Shown here: piece after piece, positions 34,770 through 46,791 of the stretch | Position numbering within the stretch: position 1 is the first letter of the stretch | Layout of the letters: every line of letters starts with the position of its first letter | Assembly (NCBI RefSeq): GCF_026210795.1 | Contig: NC_089437.1 | Coordinates: 4,216,001-4,280,000, forward strand | Direction: 5' to 3' | Length of the DNA stretch: 64,000 nucleotides | DNA from: Rhizophagus irregularis | Lineage: Eukaryota; Glomeromycota; Glomeromycetes; Glomerales; Glomeraceae | Notes under the pieces: generated by a model | The model's database searches: none | Seen by the model: only the letters and a program-made list of their open reading frames with translations | What the model was told of the DNA's origin: nothing | Translations under genes and position numbers: made by a program

Positions 34770-34869
34770 CATGCAGGTATCTTCTAATTTAATACCATTG
34801 TTTCCAAAAGAGAAAAGTAATTTTTTTAGATATAAATGAATCTTCTACGAAAATAAACCAAAAACAAAA

Positions 34870-37228
34870 ATGCCCATCAGTAATAATATTCGTGTTGTCG
34901 TCGGTATAGGTAATTAAAAAAATCAGCAAAGAAAATCTTTTTTTTTTTATAAATTACAGTAACTAAATTTAGCTGTTAATTTGTTAATAAAAGACTTCGG
35001 TACAACTTATTCGGTAATTCAAATTTTTTTTTTAAAAAAAAAAAAAATTTGAACGTTTTTAACAATCACAATTATTTTTCATCATAACAAATTAGGGATT
35101 CTCATTCGCGCATTTATCAAATTCTATAATTGCATCTAATGATAAATGGCCCGAACAAGTGCCAAATACAACTAAAAATGATAAAATTGAATATTGGGAT
35201 CAAATAGAAAACTTAAAAACAAATACGATCTTAGGTTATGATGCCAATTTTGAAAGTGTCAAATGTTGGGGACCGTCAGCGTTAGTTAATACAACTGAAC
35301 GAAAAGACATAAATCCTGTCGAATTATTTAAATTACATTTGAGTGATTTGGATAATTTAGATAAGGATAAAAAATCTAACAAACCTTATCTCCCTTCTAA
35401 GTTAGTCTATAAGAAAGCTATCACTGATTATCTTCGGGAAATGGGTAAACAAGTAAAAATAAATTTGGACTCAATGACTTTATATCATATAAGCAAATTA
35501 ACAATATTTTTTTTAAAAAAAAAACGCTTACAGGAAAGGTGACTAAATTTTACCTAATATTATATAATATATATGATTCTTTTTTAAATAGAATTATTAT
35601 TCCTATATCTAATATAGTTAGTTAAAAAGACTGTGACAACTCGTTGGCCTGGTATTGAATGGCACCAAGTGCTTTTAGTTCTTGCAGTTCCAGCGGAATT
35701 TCCGGAAAAATCAAAATCAATATTGAGAAAATGTGCATACGATGCTAATTTAATAAGTAACTTAAGAACATATAAGCTACAATTCACTACAGAACGTAAG
35801 CAATATGAAAAATTCTTAAACACTATTTATAATTGTTTAATAATAATTTTTTTATATTTTACCTATTTTAGCTGAAGCAGCGGCCATATATTGTATAGAT
35901 AATATTTCTGAAACTGAAATCTATGATTATATTGGAAGTAAGTTCTGTAATCTATTATGGTAGCTTAGGCCGAGTAAATATTTATAATAATTAATTATTT
36001 ATTGTTAGGATCATTCTTAGTTGTGGATTGTGGTGGTGGTACCGTTGATTTAACAATTCGTAAACTATTAAGTAAGGACGAATTAGGAGAAGTAACTATA
36101 AGAACTGGAGGCCTTTGTGGTTCGACTTACATCGATCAAGAGTTTATAAAATTTCTTGAACGAAAACTTGGAAAATCCGCAATCAACAGTTTAAAGGAAC
36201 ATCATTATGGGCAATATCGACTTTTGATACACGAATTTTGTAAAAACGCTAAATTGCCTTTTACTGGTGTTGAAGAAGAATATAAAGCCTATGAATTGGA
36301 TATTAAGGTTAGTGCTTTAATAATTCATTTTTAAATATAATTTTATTTTATATTTAATTATAATTAATCTACAACTATGTAGAAAATAAGTCCAAAATTG
36401 AAACAATACGTTACTAAACAACACTCAAATGAAAATCGATGGACGATTAAACTTGCGTTTAATGATGTTAAAAAAATGTTTAATCCAGTTATTAACCAAA
36501 TAATTAAATTAATTCGTGATCAACTTGAAAAAGATGACACATGTTCGATCATGTTTTTGGTTGGAGAATTTGGTGAATCGAAATATTTACAAAAAAGAAT
36601 CCAAGAAGAATTTAAAGAACAACAAATTTCAGTGCCTCCTCGGCCAATTGCTGCTGTTGCACGTGGAGCAGTAAGTTATGGAATTAACGAAAAGTTTATT
36701 AAGAATAGAGTATTGAAATACAATTATGGAAGGTCAACTCTTAGACCATATGATGAAAATATTGATCCGATTGACAGAAGGAGAGAAAGTGGACATGTTT
36801 TAGTTTTTAAATTATTGGCCAAAAAAGGAACAGTCGTTGATGTTGATCAAAAATTTTCTCAAACTTCTCATCCGGAAAACAGGTAATCTTCCTTATTATA
36901 AAACAATTCAATTGAAATTCAAATAACCTTTTTTTTAAAAAAAAAAATTAGTGATCAAGAAAAAATGTGGTACCAAATTTTAATAACAGAAAGAGATGAT
37001 GTAAGATATCCTGATGAAGATGGTGTAATAAAATTAGGTGATTTTATTATTGATTTACCAGATGCACATCTTGGTAAAGATAGAAAAGTTCAGTTTGAAT
37101 TATGTTTTGGCAAAATGGAAATTCAAGCGTATGCAAAAAATGAACACAATGGACAAGAATATGAAGCTACCTTTGATTATTATGATAAAGATATTGCTGA
37201 AATAAGTGAAATTTTAGATGAATTTTAA
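34870..37228 (+). CDS. HSPA12-like Hsp70 family ATPase with altered adenosine motif
   Basis: Exons are 34870-34909, 34994-35013, 35096-35444, 35534-35538 (GAAAG), 35618-35795, 35872-35937, 36009-36307, 36383-36882 and 36952-37228, ~577 aa in consistent phase. The N-terminus is MPISNNIRVVVGIDFGTTYS. Phosphate-2 is LVVDCGGGTVDLT. The adenosine motif reads FLVGEFGESKYLQKR, not FLVGGFSESKYL, so a normally invariant Gly is Glu. Adenine binding might be weakened. The catalytic fold is otherwise complete, and the C-terminus has the acidic extension YYDKDIAEISEILDEF. Its closest relative in the window is the 25156 gene. It is flanked by transposon-derived DNA on both sides. Confidence 0.85.
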
Positions 37229-37827
37229 CATACTGTAAAAGTCATGTAAAGTAATTTTGATATTTGTAATTATATTTATTTTAAAAGAATAAAAATTGTA
37301 ATATTGCAATTTATTATATATTTTAAAATTATTAAATTAACTAAATGATTTATAATATTTTTAAAGTCAAAAATTCAATAAACAATAATAAACATAGTAA
37401 TTATAGTTCAAGCATTAGACTTGTAATTTCCAATCCATATATTTTAATTAATAAAATGATAAATATTTATTTCCAATACATTTCTTTACATTATAAACTT
37501 TTGATTCTTTTTACCTTTTTCTTATAATGAAAAAGTACTTCCTTAATTATTAAATTAAGAAATAGTGAAAAAGGAAAATTATTTTAGTTAAAAGATTAAG
37601 TAAGGTAAATAAAAAGTAATAAATGGAAGTATATAGAAAAAATACCAAATTGGATAGTAAATAAAAATTTTGGTACATATAATTTGTTAGCAAATTATAA
37701 TGCAAGCTAAAATCTAATTTTTGCTAACTTTATGGTTAACTTTTTGGAACTCATATATAATTATATAATTATCTGAAAAATTAATATGCAGTAAGGTCAA
37801 ATTCAGCACCTTTTTATAACAAATAAG
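37229..37827. other. Intergenic, nothing recognised
   Basis: AT-rich 3' flank of the 34870 gene. The 60-aa ORF at 37345 has no motif. Confidence 0.35.
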
Positions 37828-38416
37828 TACAGTTAAATTTTAATATATCGATACTGTTAGTACAAGAAAAAAGTATCAGTACATTGAAATATTAATACAT
37901 TGTAAATTATAATGTGAGTTAAAATTTAATTCTAATTTACATTATACTTAATTCTGAAAAATAAAAAAATATGATTTTGGTGAATTATAAATTACAATTT
38001 TTTAATTTATATTAAACCTATACATGTTTCCCAAATTATTTTGGACTGCTGTAATTATAAGTAAAATCCCAAATTCAATTACAGCATTTCAAATTATTTT
38101 GGCATTTTATATATATAAACTGTGGTATTCTAAATTATAATTATGGCATCCCAAAATAATTTGAGCAGCATATATAGCCAAACCTATAGTATTAATCCAA
38201 ATTAAAACCAGTATAACCTAAATTATTAATACATCTTTATTATATATTACTATAAAGGAATAAAGAAAGAATATTATTATATATTATATCATAAAACTAT
38301 ATATAATATCAATATAACAAGGTTTTTTTATTAATTATAAAATGAGATAATTAAAATTTATCAGTATAAACCATTTATTAGTATATAAAATATCGGTATA
38401 TCAAGGTTTAACTGTA
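37828..38416. mobile_element. pogo/mariner-type MITE
   Basis: It opens TACAGTTAAATTTTAATATA and closes with GGTATATCAAGGTTTAACTG followed by TA. The ends match as inverted repeats over ~15 bp with some mismatches, and TA flanks both sides. It is 589 bp without coding capacity. Secondary insertions may be present inside, because the middle contains repeated AATTATTTTGG/CCAAAATAATT words. Confidence 0.55.
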
Positions 38417-41061
38417 ATACAAAAATAATATAAAAGGAAATTTTTAAAATTATATAATATTAACTAATATATATCAAATTAATTTATCATTTATGTATCA
38501 AACTAAAATGTATATTTTATTATTTGTGCATCAAATTAAAATACATACTTTAAAATTTATAATATTAGTAATTTTAGAATCTTTGTAAATTATATGCAGT
38601 GTTGTCATGGGACATAGACAGGGACATGGGATGGGACAGGACGAGACTGTCCATGTCCTGCATTTTTTATGTTCCAGACATTCTGCGAATATTATATATA
38701 ATTCACGTGACCTACAATTAACTTATGTGCTGTTTAATTCCAGAACAATTACTAGTAATTACACAATTGGTTTATATTTAAAATAACTAATATTGGGAAG
38801 AAGTATTCATTTTTTTTAAAGAAATTTTTTACTTTTAGTAATAAGTAACGAAAAATGTGTAATTTTTTTATGTTATTATTTTTTAATAAAGTTGTTTTTG
38901 TATTTGATTATAATTGATCGGATAATTAGTTAGGCAGAAAATTAAATCAATAAAAATAAAAATTCTTAGTTTTTATGATTATATTTATACGATTGTTTAT
39001 TATTCTGTGGGATAAAACTTCAGAGTCACAGACGCCCAAAAAATCTAGAATGGTAAACTTATATATATCTATATTATTATTAAAAAGAGTTATCAACTCC
39101 CATTTAGCACTGGTATCATTAGTGGGATGAGTAATATCATCTAATGATGTATTGCTTTTTTCATCAACTTCATCAATTTCAGCATTTTCCTCCTCCTTTA
39201 GCATTTCCATCCAACCTTGAAGATATTCACCAAAAGCATTTTCTAATTGAGGTTCAAAAGCTTCATCATCCGAATCATAATCTACTTCTATTGGTTTAAA
39301 ATTAGTTTCTAAATTAACAGCTGGATCATTACTTCTATTATTCTCCAGTCCATTTAAATTACCAGGATTTTGATTAGTATCAGTTTCATTTGCATCATCA
39401 ATATCCAATGTAGGTTCAATAAGTATTGGATTATTATGAAGACGATGGCCATATGTAATATCAGCTCTTAATTTACTCATTTGAAGAACTTTGGAAAACT
39501 GTATAAAAATTTGAATATTAGAATAAATTATAAAATATCTTTATAATATAAAAACCATACCATTAATCTATTACATCGTTTTGTTTGTAAAAAACTCATG
39601 CAGCTTCAGAGTCTTTCTACTGAAGCTGCATTTACATATATGCTGAAAATTCTACAAGCTACAAGGCCTAATTCATTTGTAGATACACTAACGTAACACC
39701 AGTAACGCCAAATATCATCATTGAATTGTCTATATGATTCAAGATCAAATGGATACTTGGCCAGCCAAAAATTATCAAATTCACGAAATATACACTTTGG
39801 CTCTTTTTCAGACCATGCACGATAATAATACATCAACCACTTTTCAAATTCTGAATAATTAATACTAGTTGCGTTATTAAATTGATTCATGCGATATTCA
39901 GAATGTAATAAATAAGATAGCAAAAGCAGAGGCTCTTTCCAATCTTTCCAACGTTTTTCTAATTGACTAATTATTCGTGTAGCAAGAGTATCATTTGAAT
40001 AATTTAACCAAAATCGTACTAAATAATTCATACTATGTACTACCTGAAATAAACGTACCTTATCACATTGTAATACATTAAGTAATTTGCAATACGGTTC
40101 AAGAATGTTATTAATAAGTGTAATGTGATCCCAGAATATAGAGGAATCAATAATTTCAAAGATTTCGCGTGGTAAAGTTAGTGCTTCTTCTTGCTGCCGA
40201 CGAGTTTCAACAATTGGTGGTTTGAAGTTAATAGCTAATATCTAAAAAATAGGATTAAAATTTATATTTTAATATTAACATTTAATTAATAATTAAATCT
40301 ACTTACTTGTAATGCTTTAAAAAACTAACACACATATTATAAAGACTGTTCTATCATGTTTCTCCTGGAACAGATATTGCAATACATTTTTTATATGTTT
40401 TATATTGCTGATCCCGCAAACACGCAATAAAGTATTTGTGATTTGAATTTTTAAAATAAGTAGCAAGCTTAATAGCACGATCAATAGTGGTTTTGAATTC
40501 CGTAGATTCTTTGAAAATTTTACCCATACAGAGATTAATCTGATGGGCAAAACATGGTAGAAATATTATTGATCTATTTGAAATTCTCATTCAACGCCTA
40601 TACAAAAAAAAAATTAAAATATATAAGTTTTCAAATATTTAAGATTTAAATAAATAAAATAAATAATAGTAAGAAGTCAATACAAAGCTGCTGCATATGC
40701 TGATGCACTATTAGTAACTATAGCACAAACAGTAATTTCTTTATTTCGTAACTCAGTAAGCATTGCTTCAGTTTTCTCAATAACTGCTGTATAATTTTTA
40801 CGTTCAGAACTAATATCAACTGCTTTTCAAACATATGGTTTTCCATTAGAAGCTAATAAAACCGTTCCTAACAATTGCTCATTTTTTACATTTGTCCATC
40901 CATCAAAAGTCAGTGTCACACCAACTGGATTTTCTTTAATCGCAATTTCCATTGCCTTATCTGAATCAGCTACAACTAAGGTTGCTTGCCGAAACTAGGG
41001 AGTTTCGGCATGCCGAAACTGCTGAAACTGCCAAAACTAGGTTTCAGCAAGCAACTGAAAA

Positions 41062-41204
41062 CAGTGTTGGCAAATAACCTTGAAATGACCTTTAAATGAC
41101 CTGATTACATCATGATTTTACTATGAATATATCACGTGATCATATACGAAATGACCTAAGGTCATTTTAAAAAAGTGAAATGACCTCAAAATTTGCCAAC
41201 ACTG
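41062..41204. mobile_element. 143-bp hAT MITE nested in the 1.6-kb element
   Basis: Ends CAGTGTTGGCAAATAACCTT and the inverse (AAATTTGCCAACACTG) are flanked by perfect 8-bp duplications ACTGAAAA at 41054-41061 and 41205-41212. The middle is AAATGACCT-rich and self-complementary. The ends resemble those of the surrounding full-length hAT (CAGTGTTG). Confidence 0.85.
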
Positions 41205-41509
41205 ACTGAAAATGCCGAAATGCCGAAATGCCGAAACTGCCGAAACTGTTTGGCGTTTCGGCGCAGTATATCATATGATATACATATAGTTTCGGTATTT
41301 CTTAATTCAGTTAAGCTCTGATCAGTTTTTTAACTGATCATTGATAATCTAAAACGTTTTTTAAACCGTTATCGTTATTTTTTTAAAAAAAACTTTTTTA
41401 ACGTTAAAAAGATAATTTAACGTTGAATTTTATGATCGCCCGCCCACCCTTTATTTTAACGTTAGTATATTTTACTAACGTTAATTTTTTTTAATTTTTT
41501 TCTTGAATT

Positions 41510-42170
41510 GTATTAAAGAAACGTACAAACGTTTCTATTTTCTTGTTTTTTAGGATACCGGACTCCTAGGAACTTGAAAGAACCCGGACTTTGGTAAGTA
41601 TATGGGGTACTGTATTTAAATTGTGTTAAAGAAACGTATTAACGTTTCTTTTTTTTGTTTTTTTAGGTTACCGGACTCCTAGGAATTTGGAAGAACCGGT
41701 CTTTGGTAAGTATATGGGGTATTGTGTTTAATTGTGTTAAAAAAACATACTAACGTTTCTTTTTTCTGTTTTTTTTAGGATACCGGACTCCCAGGAACTT
41801 GGAAGAACCGGTCTTCGGTAAGTATATGGGGTACTGTGTTTAATTGTGTTAAAGAAACGTATTAACGTTTCTTTTTTGTTTTTAGGTTACCGGACTATAG
41901 GAAGCTTGGAAGAACAGATCTTTGGTAAGTATATGGGGTACTGTATTTAATTGCGTTAAAGAAACGTACTAACGTTTCTTTTTTCTGTTTTTTTTTGTGA
42001 TACTGACTCTTGTGAACTTCAAGAACTGGTCTTCGGTAAGTATATGGGGTACAAGTGTTTAATTGTGTTAAAGAAACGTACTAACGTTTCTTTTTTCTGT
42101 TTTTTTAGGCTACCGGACTCCTAGGAACTTGAAGAACCCGAACTCGGGATACTTGGTATGTAAGCTTGAC
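41510..42170. repeat. ~112-bp tandem array of mini-exon-like units
   Basis: Five to six units. Each contains, in order, an inverted repeat (AAAGAAACGT, ACTA, ACGTTTCTTT), a T-rich tract ending in AG, a 39-nt block beginning GTTACCGGACTCC or GATACCGGACTCC, and GGTAAGTATATGGGGTA. The 39-nt blocks are at 41667-41705, 41779-41817 and 41886-41924. The first, at 41554-41593, is 40 nt. The fifth unit has lost the AG. Each unit thus looks like an in-frame 13-codon exon with consensus splice sites. Confidence 0.8.
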
Positions 42171-43905
42171 AATGGAAGGAATCTTTTTTTTTAATATATT
42201 GAAGAAACGTTATAACGTTCCTTCTATTTTTTTTGTTTTTTTTTACCGGACTTTTTTATATGGAAAGTTTTATTTAATTGCTTCGAAGAAATGAGTGTGT
42301 TTCTTATAGTATACCATTATTTATAAAAATTGGTTTATTACAATAAAATAAATAATATAATAAAATATTTAATTACGTATATATATATTGGAATTAAATT
42401 AATGAAAAAAAATTATTATAGAATGCCAAAATTATGCCGAAACTATATCAAGATGTTAGTATTAGCTATGCCAAAACTATGCCGAAACTTGCAAATAGTT
42501 TCAGCAGTTTCAGCATTTCAGCAGGTTTCAGCGTTTCAGCGTTTCAGCAGTTTCGGCACTAATAAAAGAGTTTCGGCTTTCGGCACCAGGCCAAATGAGT
42601 TTCGGCAGGCAACCTTAGGCCTACAACTTATTTTAAAATATCACCTCTAAGAACACGACGATCAGGTAGTTTGAAAAACGGATTTAAAAAATCAAACAAC
42701 TCTTTTGCTTCAGGCTTATTTACCCATAATAATGCCCATCCACAGGAAACTGTGAGCTGAAGCAGTAACATATAAAACTTTTGTAAATCCTCCTTGAACA
42801 AAAATCAGACAATATAATTATCCATAGGTCCATAATATGAAGAACGATTAATTACTTTGTGAGATGAACTTGATGCCAAAAAGACTTGACTGGTTTGAAA
42901 GAATATGGAATCTGAAATTAAAAAATAAAATTATGAAACATTTTTAATTGCAAGTATAAATACTATTAAAAATTTAAAAAAACTTACATGATCTCTTTTG
43001 AGGAATTATACTCAGAACATCATTATTATTAGGTTGTAAAATTGCAAAGATTTTTTCTCGTTCTTCTTCATTTGTTTTTGCAAAAAAATTATCACATTAT
43101 TTCTTAAAATGTTGAATTATTTGATCTTTTTTATTTGGAAACGATATTTTTTGTCTTTCTTCTTCTCCCAACACTTTTATACATGGTTTACAGAATGTTT
43201 TAAGATTGCTTTTGTTAATTTTAATATCAGTTCTAACAATATATTGATTTAATAAAGAGAAAAGCGGCGGCATATTGAAGTTATTTTTTTTTTTTGTGGC
43301 TTAGATTGTGAACTGCCAGACTGCCCAGACATATAAAATTGTTCCAAACAATTTGTGAAAATTTTCGGACATGTCCGTATGACAAGTATTAATCAGAACA
43401 TTTTTTGGGACACAGATGATGGACATGGGACACAGACATTGATGTCCAAGCAAAATGCTGCAGACAGTGTCCATGTACAACACTAATTATATGTAATTCT
43501 AAAGTAATATAATAAATTTATTTGGTATATATTATATATATATTATTAATTTCAACTTTTAAGTTTTATTATTATATAATTTTTCATTATAACATTTACT
43601 TCCACATCTAGTACCAGATTTTTGCACTTATATATATTATTCTAATTTCATGCAACTTTTTTAACAGATATATTATTTGTTGAATATAATCTAATTTCAG
43701 ATATTCTTTCATTTCAAATGAATATAAATTATTCAATATTTCAGTTTATTAATATATCTAAAATGACATTTAAATCTATATAATAAAAAAAACCTGTCCC
43801 ATTTAGATTATCTATATAAATAAATTTAAAATATATAACATTGCTCTATTTCTTCAAAAAAAAATATTATTTTGAAATAACTAATTAAATATAGTAAAAT
43901 AACTA

Positions 43906-44081
43906 TACAGTCAACCCTTGTTATAACGAACCTTAGGTTTCAGACCTCAACTTCGCTATAGGGCTATAGTGAAGATTTTAAGAGATTTGATTGGTTAATT
44001 CGTTATAGCAAGGGGAAATTTATTATAGTTGTCTGAAAAATTCACTATATCAAGAGTTCGCTATATCAAGGTTTAACTATA
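43906..44081. mobile_element. pogo/mariner-type MITE
   Basis: TACAGTCAACCCTTGTTATA and the inverse (TATATCAAGGTTTAACTATA) bound a 176-bp element with TA at both ends. CGCTATAG and TTCGTTATAGCAAGG words repeat inside. Confidence 0.75.
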
Positions 44082-44154
44082 TAAAGTTTAATTTACCAAA
44101 TATTTTATACATACTATCCAAATTATTTTAAGATGTCATAATTATTATAATTTA

Positions 44155-44584
44155 GGTATTGCTAAATATCACCAGTGGTGATCGTCACTATATATAAAAT
44201 ATTTTTTGAATTTTCAAAAATTTTTGACTGAAATATTATTCTAATTATAATATAAATATCATTACTATATGTAAATTTATGGGTAGAACAAATTTACCTT
44301 AGATTATAAAGGCTGTTGTTTAGATAGTTTTTGAGAAAAATAGGAAAGTTTGATTTTATAAGCAAAATACAATTTTTTGTTTTAAAAGAAATTTTTTTTA
44401 GTCAAATTTTCAAAATTTTAGTGTGATTAGTATTTACTCAGGTTTGTTTTACACATTTATTATTTAAATTGAAATTTTTGAAAAAAATTTACAATGTGTT
44501 TTTTAACTCTGGCCAAAATTATAATTTTCGGCTAGAATTAAGTGATGTGGTGATGATCACCACTGGTGATATTTAGCAATACCC
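44155..44584. mobile_element. MITE with ~34-bp terminal repeats and ~10-bp duplication
   Basis: GGTATTGCTAAATATCACCA at the left is repeated inverted at the right (TGGTGATATTTAGCAATACC) and the match extends to ~34 bp with one mismatch. Flanks TTATAATTTA at 44145-44154 and 44585-44594 are identical. A 9-10 bp duplication with long terminal repeats suggests a Mutator-like non-autonomous element (inference). Confidence 0.75.
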
Positions 44585-45040
44585 TTATAATTTATTCAGT
44601 TTATATGTAATTTACTATATAAAATGGCAAAATAACTTGGAATGCTATAATTGAATTTAGGATTTTATTTATAATTACAGTAAAAATAATTTGAATAACA
44701 TATTACATATATAATAAGTTATATAATTTTTTATTATGTACTTTATAAAGAATTATTCATTATAAAATTACAAATTTTAAATCAAATAATTAATTTTAGC
44801 TAGTATTTTGAATGAGTCAATTTGAGTTAAGTTAAAGAATAACTTATATTTAATTTAAAAAAATCAAGTTGATTTGAGTTGAATAATTATTATAAATTTT
44901 TTTGAATCAACTTAAATTAACTCAAAAAAAATTAATTTAAAATTAACTCAAATTGAAAAAAAATTAATTTAAATTAAATGATTAAATTTGATTATTTGAT
45001 CTTTTTTAATTTCTTTAAAAATAAACTGAATGATTCCTAA

Positions 45041-46230
45041 AGCTCCGAACGGGTCGGTTTGGTCCGGATTATAGATGGTTCGGATTAGAGCTGAAATTCG
45101 TAAAAACCGAACCAAAAAACCAGTAGTTCGGTTCGGTTTAATCTGATTTTTATAAAAATGCAAAAAATCGAATAGCCGGCCATCTAGTGATCGTATAAAG
45201 TCAAGCTATATATCATTGGATTCGTCTCGACGAGACGCGTCGAATGGTGGTAAGATCATGTCTCTATCATCGATAGAACACACGTTAACCCACGCTAAAT
45301 GATTTATCAATAATTGGAATTAGCAAGCTATCTATCGGTGCTAGAGACATGATCTTAGCACCATTCGACGCGTCTCAGTGAGACGAATCCAATGAATATA
45401 AATTCGTTCGTGTACGACCACTGGATGGCGAATATCAAGTTTCGCATTTTTTTAAAAATTTCGAGCGTTAAAAATTAAAAATTCCGATACATGAATTTAT
45501 TCGTCGTCCAATGGTCGTACAAATATGAATTAGGACTCATTAGATTCGTCTCGATGAGACGAGTCGAATGGTGGTGAGATCATGTCTCTAGCATTAATAG
45601 ATCGTAAGTTAATTCATGCTAAATAATTTAAAAAAATTGGCATTAGCAAGCTATCTATCGATGCTAGAGACGTGATCTTACCACCATTCGACTCGTCTCA
45701 TCGAGACGAATCCAATGAGTCCTAATTCATATTTGTACGACCATTGGACGACGAATAAATTCATGTATCGGAATTTTTAATTTTTAACGCTCGAAATTTT
45801 TAAAAAAATGCGAAACTTGATATTCGCCATCCAGTGGTCGTACACGAACGAATTTATATTCATTGGATTCGTCTCACTGAGACGCGTCGAATGGTGCTAA
45901 GATCATGTCTCTAGCACCGATAGATAGCTTGCTAATTCCAATTATTGATAAATCATTTAGCGTGGGTTAACGTGTGTTCTATCGATGCTAGAGACATGAT
46001 CTTACCACCATTCGACGCGTCTCGTCGAGAGGAATCCAATGATATATGGCTCGACTTTGTACGATCACTAGATGGCCGGCTATTCGATTTTTCGCATTTT
46101 TATAAAAAATTGGATTAAACCGAACCGAACTGCCGGTTTTTCGGTTCTAATATCCGAACTGAACTGAACCGAATTTTGAGCCGGTTTCGGATCGGTTCCC
46201 CGGTTTAGCCCAAACCGTTCAGAGCTTTAA
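45041..46230. mobile_element. 1.2-kb near-perfect palindrome (foldback element)
   Basis: The left arm (from AGCTCCGAACGGGTCGG) and right arm (to CCGTTCAGAGCTTT) are inverted copies over ~590 bp each, with a short centre near 45630. Flanking AATGATTCCT occurs on both sides (45029-45038 and 46229-46238), consistent with a ~9-10 bp target duplication. Within the arms a ~50-bp word with its own palindrome (CGTCTCGACGAGACG) occurs six times in alternating orientation, so palindromes are nested in palindromes. There is no coding capacity. Mutator-like foldback is my best guess. Confidence 0.8.
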
Positions 46231-46239
46231 TGATTCCTT

Positions 46240-46690
46240 AACTTTTTTTAAAATAAACTTTTAAAAATGTAAAATATATAAAAAGTTAATATAATTTATT
46301 TGTTTTTTATTTTTTACTTATTTCTTTAAGAACAGTTATTTTTAAAACTGTAATTTTATGAATATTAAAAATACAAAAGGTTAATATTATTTTTTTTTCA
46401 TTTTCATTTTTTAATTTTATTATTTTTCTTTACTTACAATATTCTTATTTTTTAGAAATAGTTTCCTTTTTCAAAATTGCAATTTCAGTAGACTTTTAAA
46501 ATATGAAAAGTTATTATTTTTTTTTTAATTTTATTATTTTTTTTCTTTACTTATAACATTCTTATTTCTTTAGAAATAGTCTTTTTTTTGAAATTGCAAT
46601 TTTAATAGGTAAACTATTAAGAATTTGAAAAACTTTTTTTTATTTTTTTTTAATTTTATTATTATTTTTTATTTATGCTACTTGAATAAA
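46240..46690. repeat. Degenerate ~115-bp AT-rich tandem repeat
   Basis: About four units built from TTTTATTATTTTTTACTTA, TTTAGAAATAGT and AAATTGCAATTTT/TTTAAAATATGAAAAGTTA words. It is similar in style to 29880-31350 but not obviously the same family. Confidence 0.5.
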
Positions 46691-46791
46691 ACTCATAAAA
46701 GTAGCAGAAATTTATCATATTTTATTAATTACTCAAAACATACATATTAAAATTTTAATATATAATAATATAAATAATGTTAATATCCGAA

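Larger units (their letters stand above)
40977..42617. mobile_element. hAT-like element with mini-exon tandem array, inserted in the transposase
   Basis: Ends are TAAGGTTGCTTGCCGAAACT and the inverse AGTTTCGGCAGGCAACCTTA, followed inwards by many GCCGAAAC/GTTTCGGC subterminal repeats. It splits the transposase codons for VV|ADSDKAM. Left flank GCTACAAC and right flank GGCCTACAAC suggest an 8-bp target duplication with two extra bases. No transposase of its own is seen, so it is non-autonomous. A smaller relative with a perfect 8-bp duplication lies at 47401-47644. Confidence 0.75.
38947..43273 (-). pseudogene. hAT (DUF659) transposase, interrupted
   Basis: On the minus strand it starts at 43273 (MPPLFSLLNQYIVRTDIKIN), with a stop near 43097 (HFKK*CDNFF). 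An intron lies at ~42913-42986. DLQKFYMLLLQLTVSCGWAL and ELFDFLNPFFKLPDRRVLRG follow at 42795-42640. The 40977-42617 insertion interrupts here, and coding resumes DSDKAMEIAIKENPVGVTLT, FDGWTNVKNEQLLG, then TVCAIVTNSASAYAAA. FLPCFAHQINLCMGKIFKES lies at 40590-40510. The C-terminal hAT dimerisation part is at 40031-39606 (FRE-FDNFWLAKYP, VNAASVERL). An intron at ~39493-39560 precedes the acidic tail (39480-38947). DUF659/RNase-H-like and hAT_C segments are in the usual order. The premature stop and the insertion mean no functional protein. Confidence 0.8.
38597..43485. mobile_element. Complete hAT transposon, DUF659-type transposase, inactivated
   Basis: The ends are CAGTGTTGTCATGGGACA and the inverse TGTCCATGTACAACACTA. 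Identical 8-bp duplications ATTATATG lie at 38589-38596 and 43486-43493. Subterminal GGGACAT/ATGTCC words repeat on both sides. The element carries a minus-strand transposase with DUF659 and hAT C-terminal dimerisation segments. It has been invaded by a 1.6-kb element at 40977-42617. Known hAT features (8-bp duplication, CAGTG ends) fit exactly. Confidence 0.85.

Noticed and set aside
42330-42650. 106-aa ORF with MPKLCRN and SAFQ repeats
   Set aside because: Translation of the subterminal GTTTCGGC/GCCGAAAC repeats at the end of a non-autonomous element.
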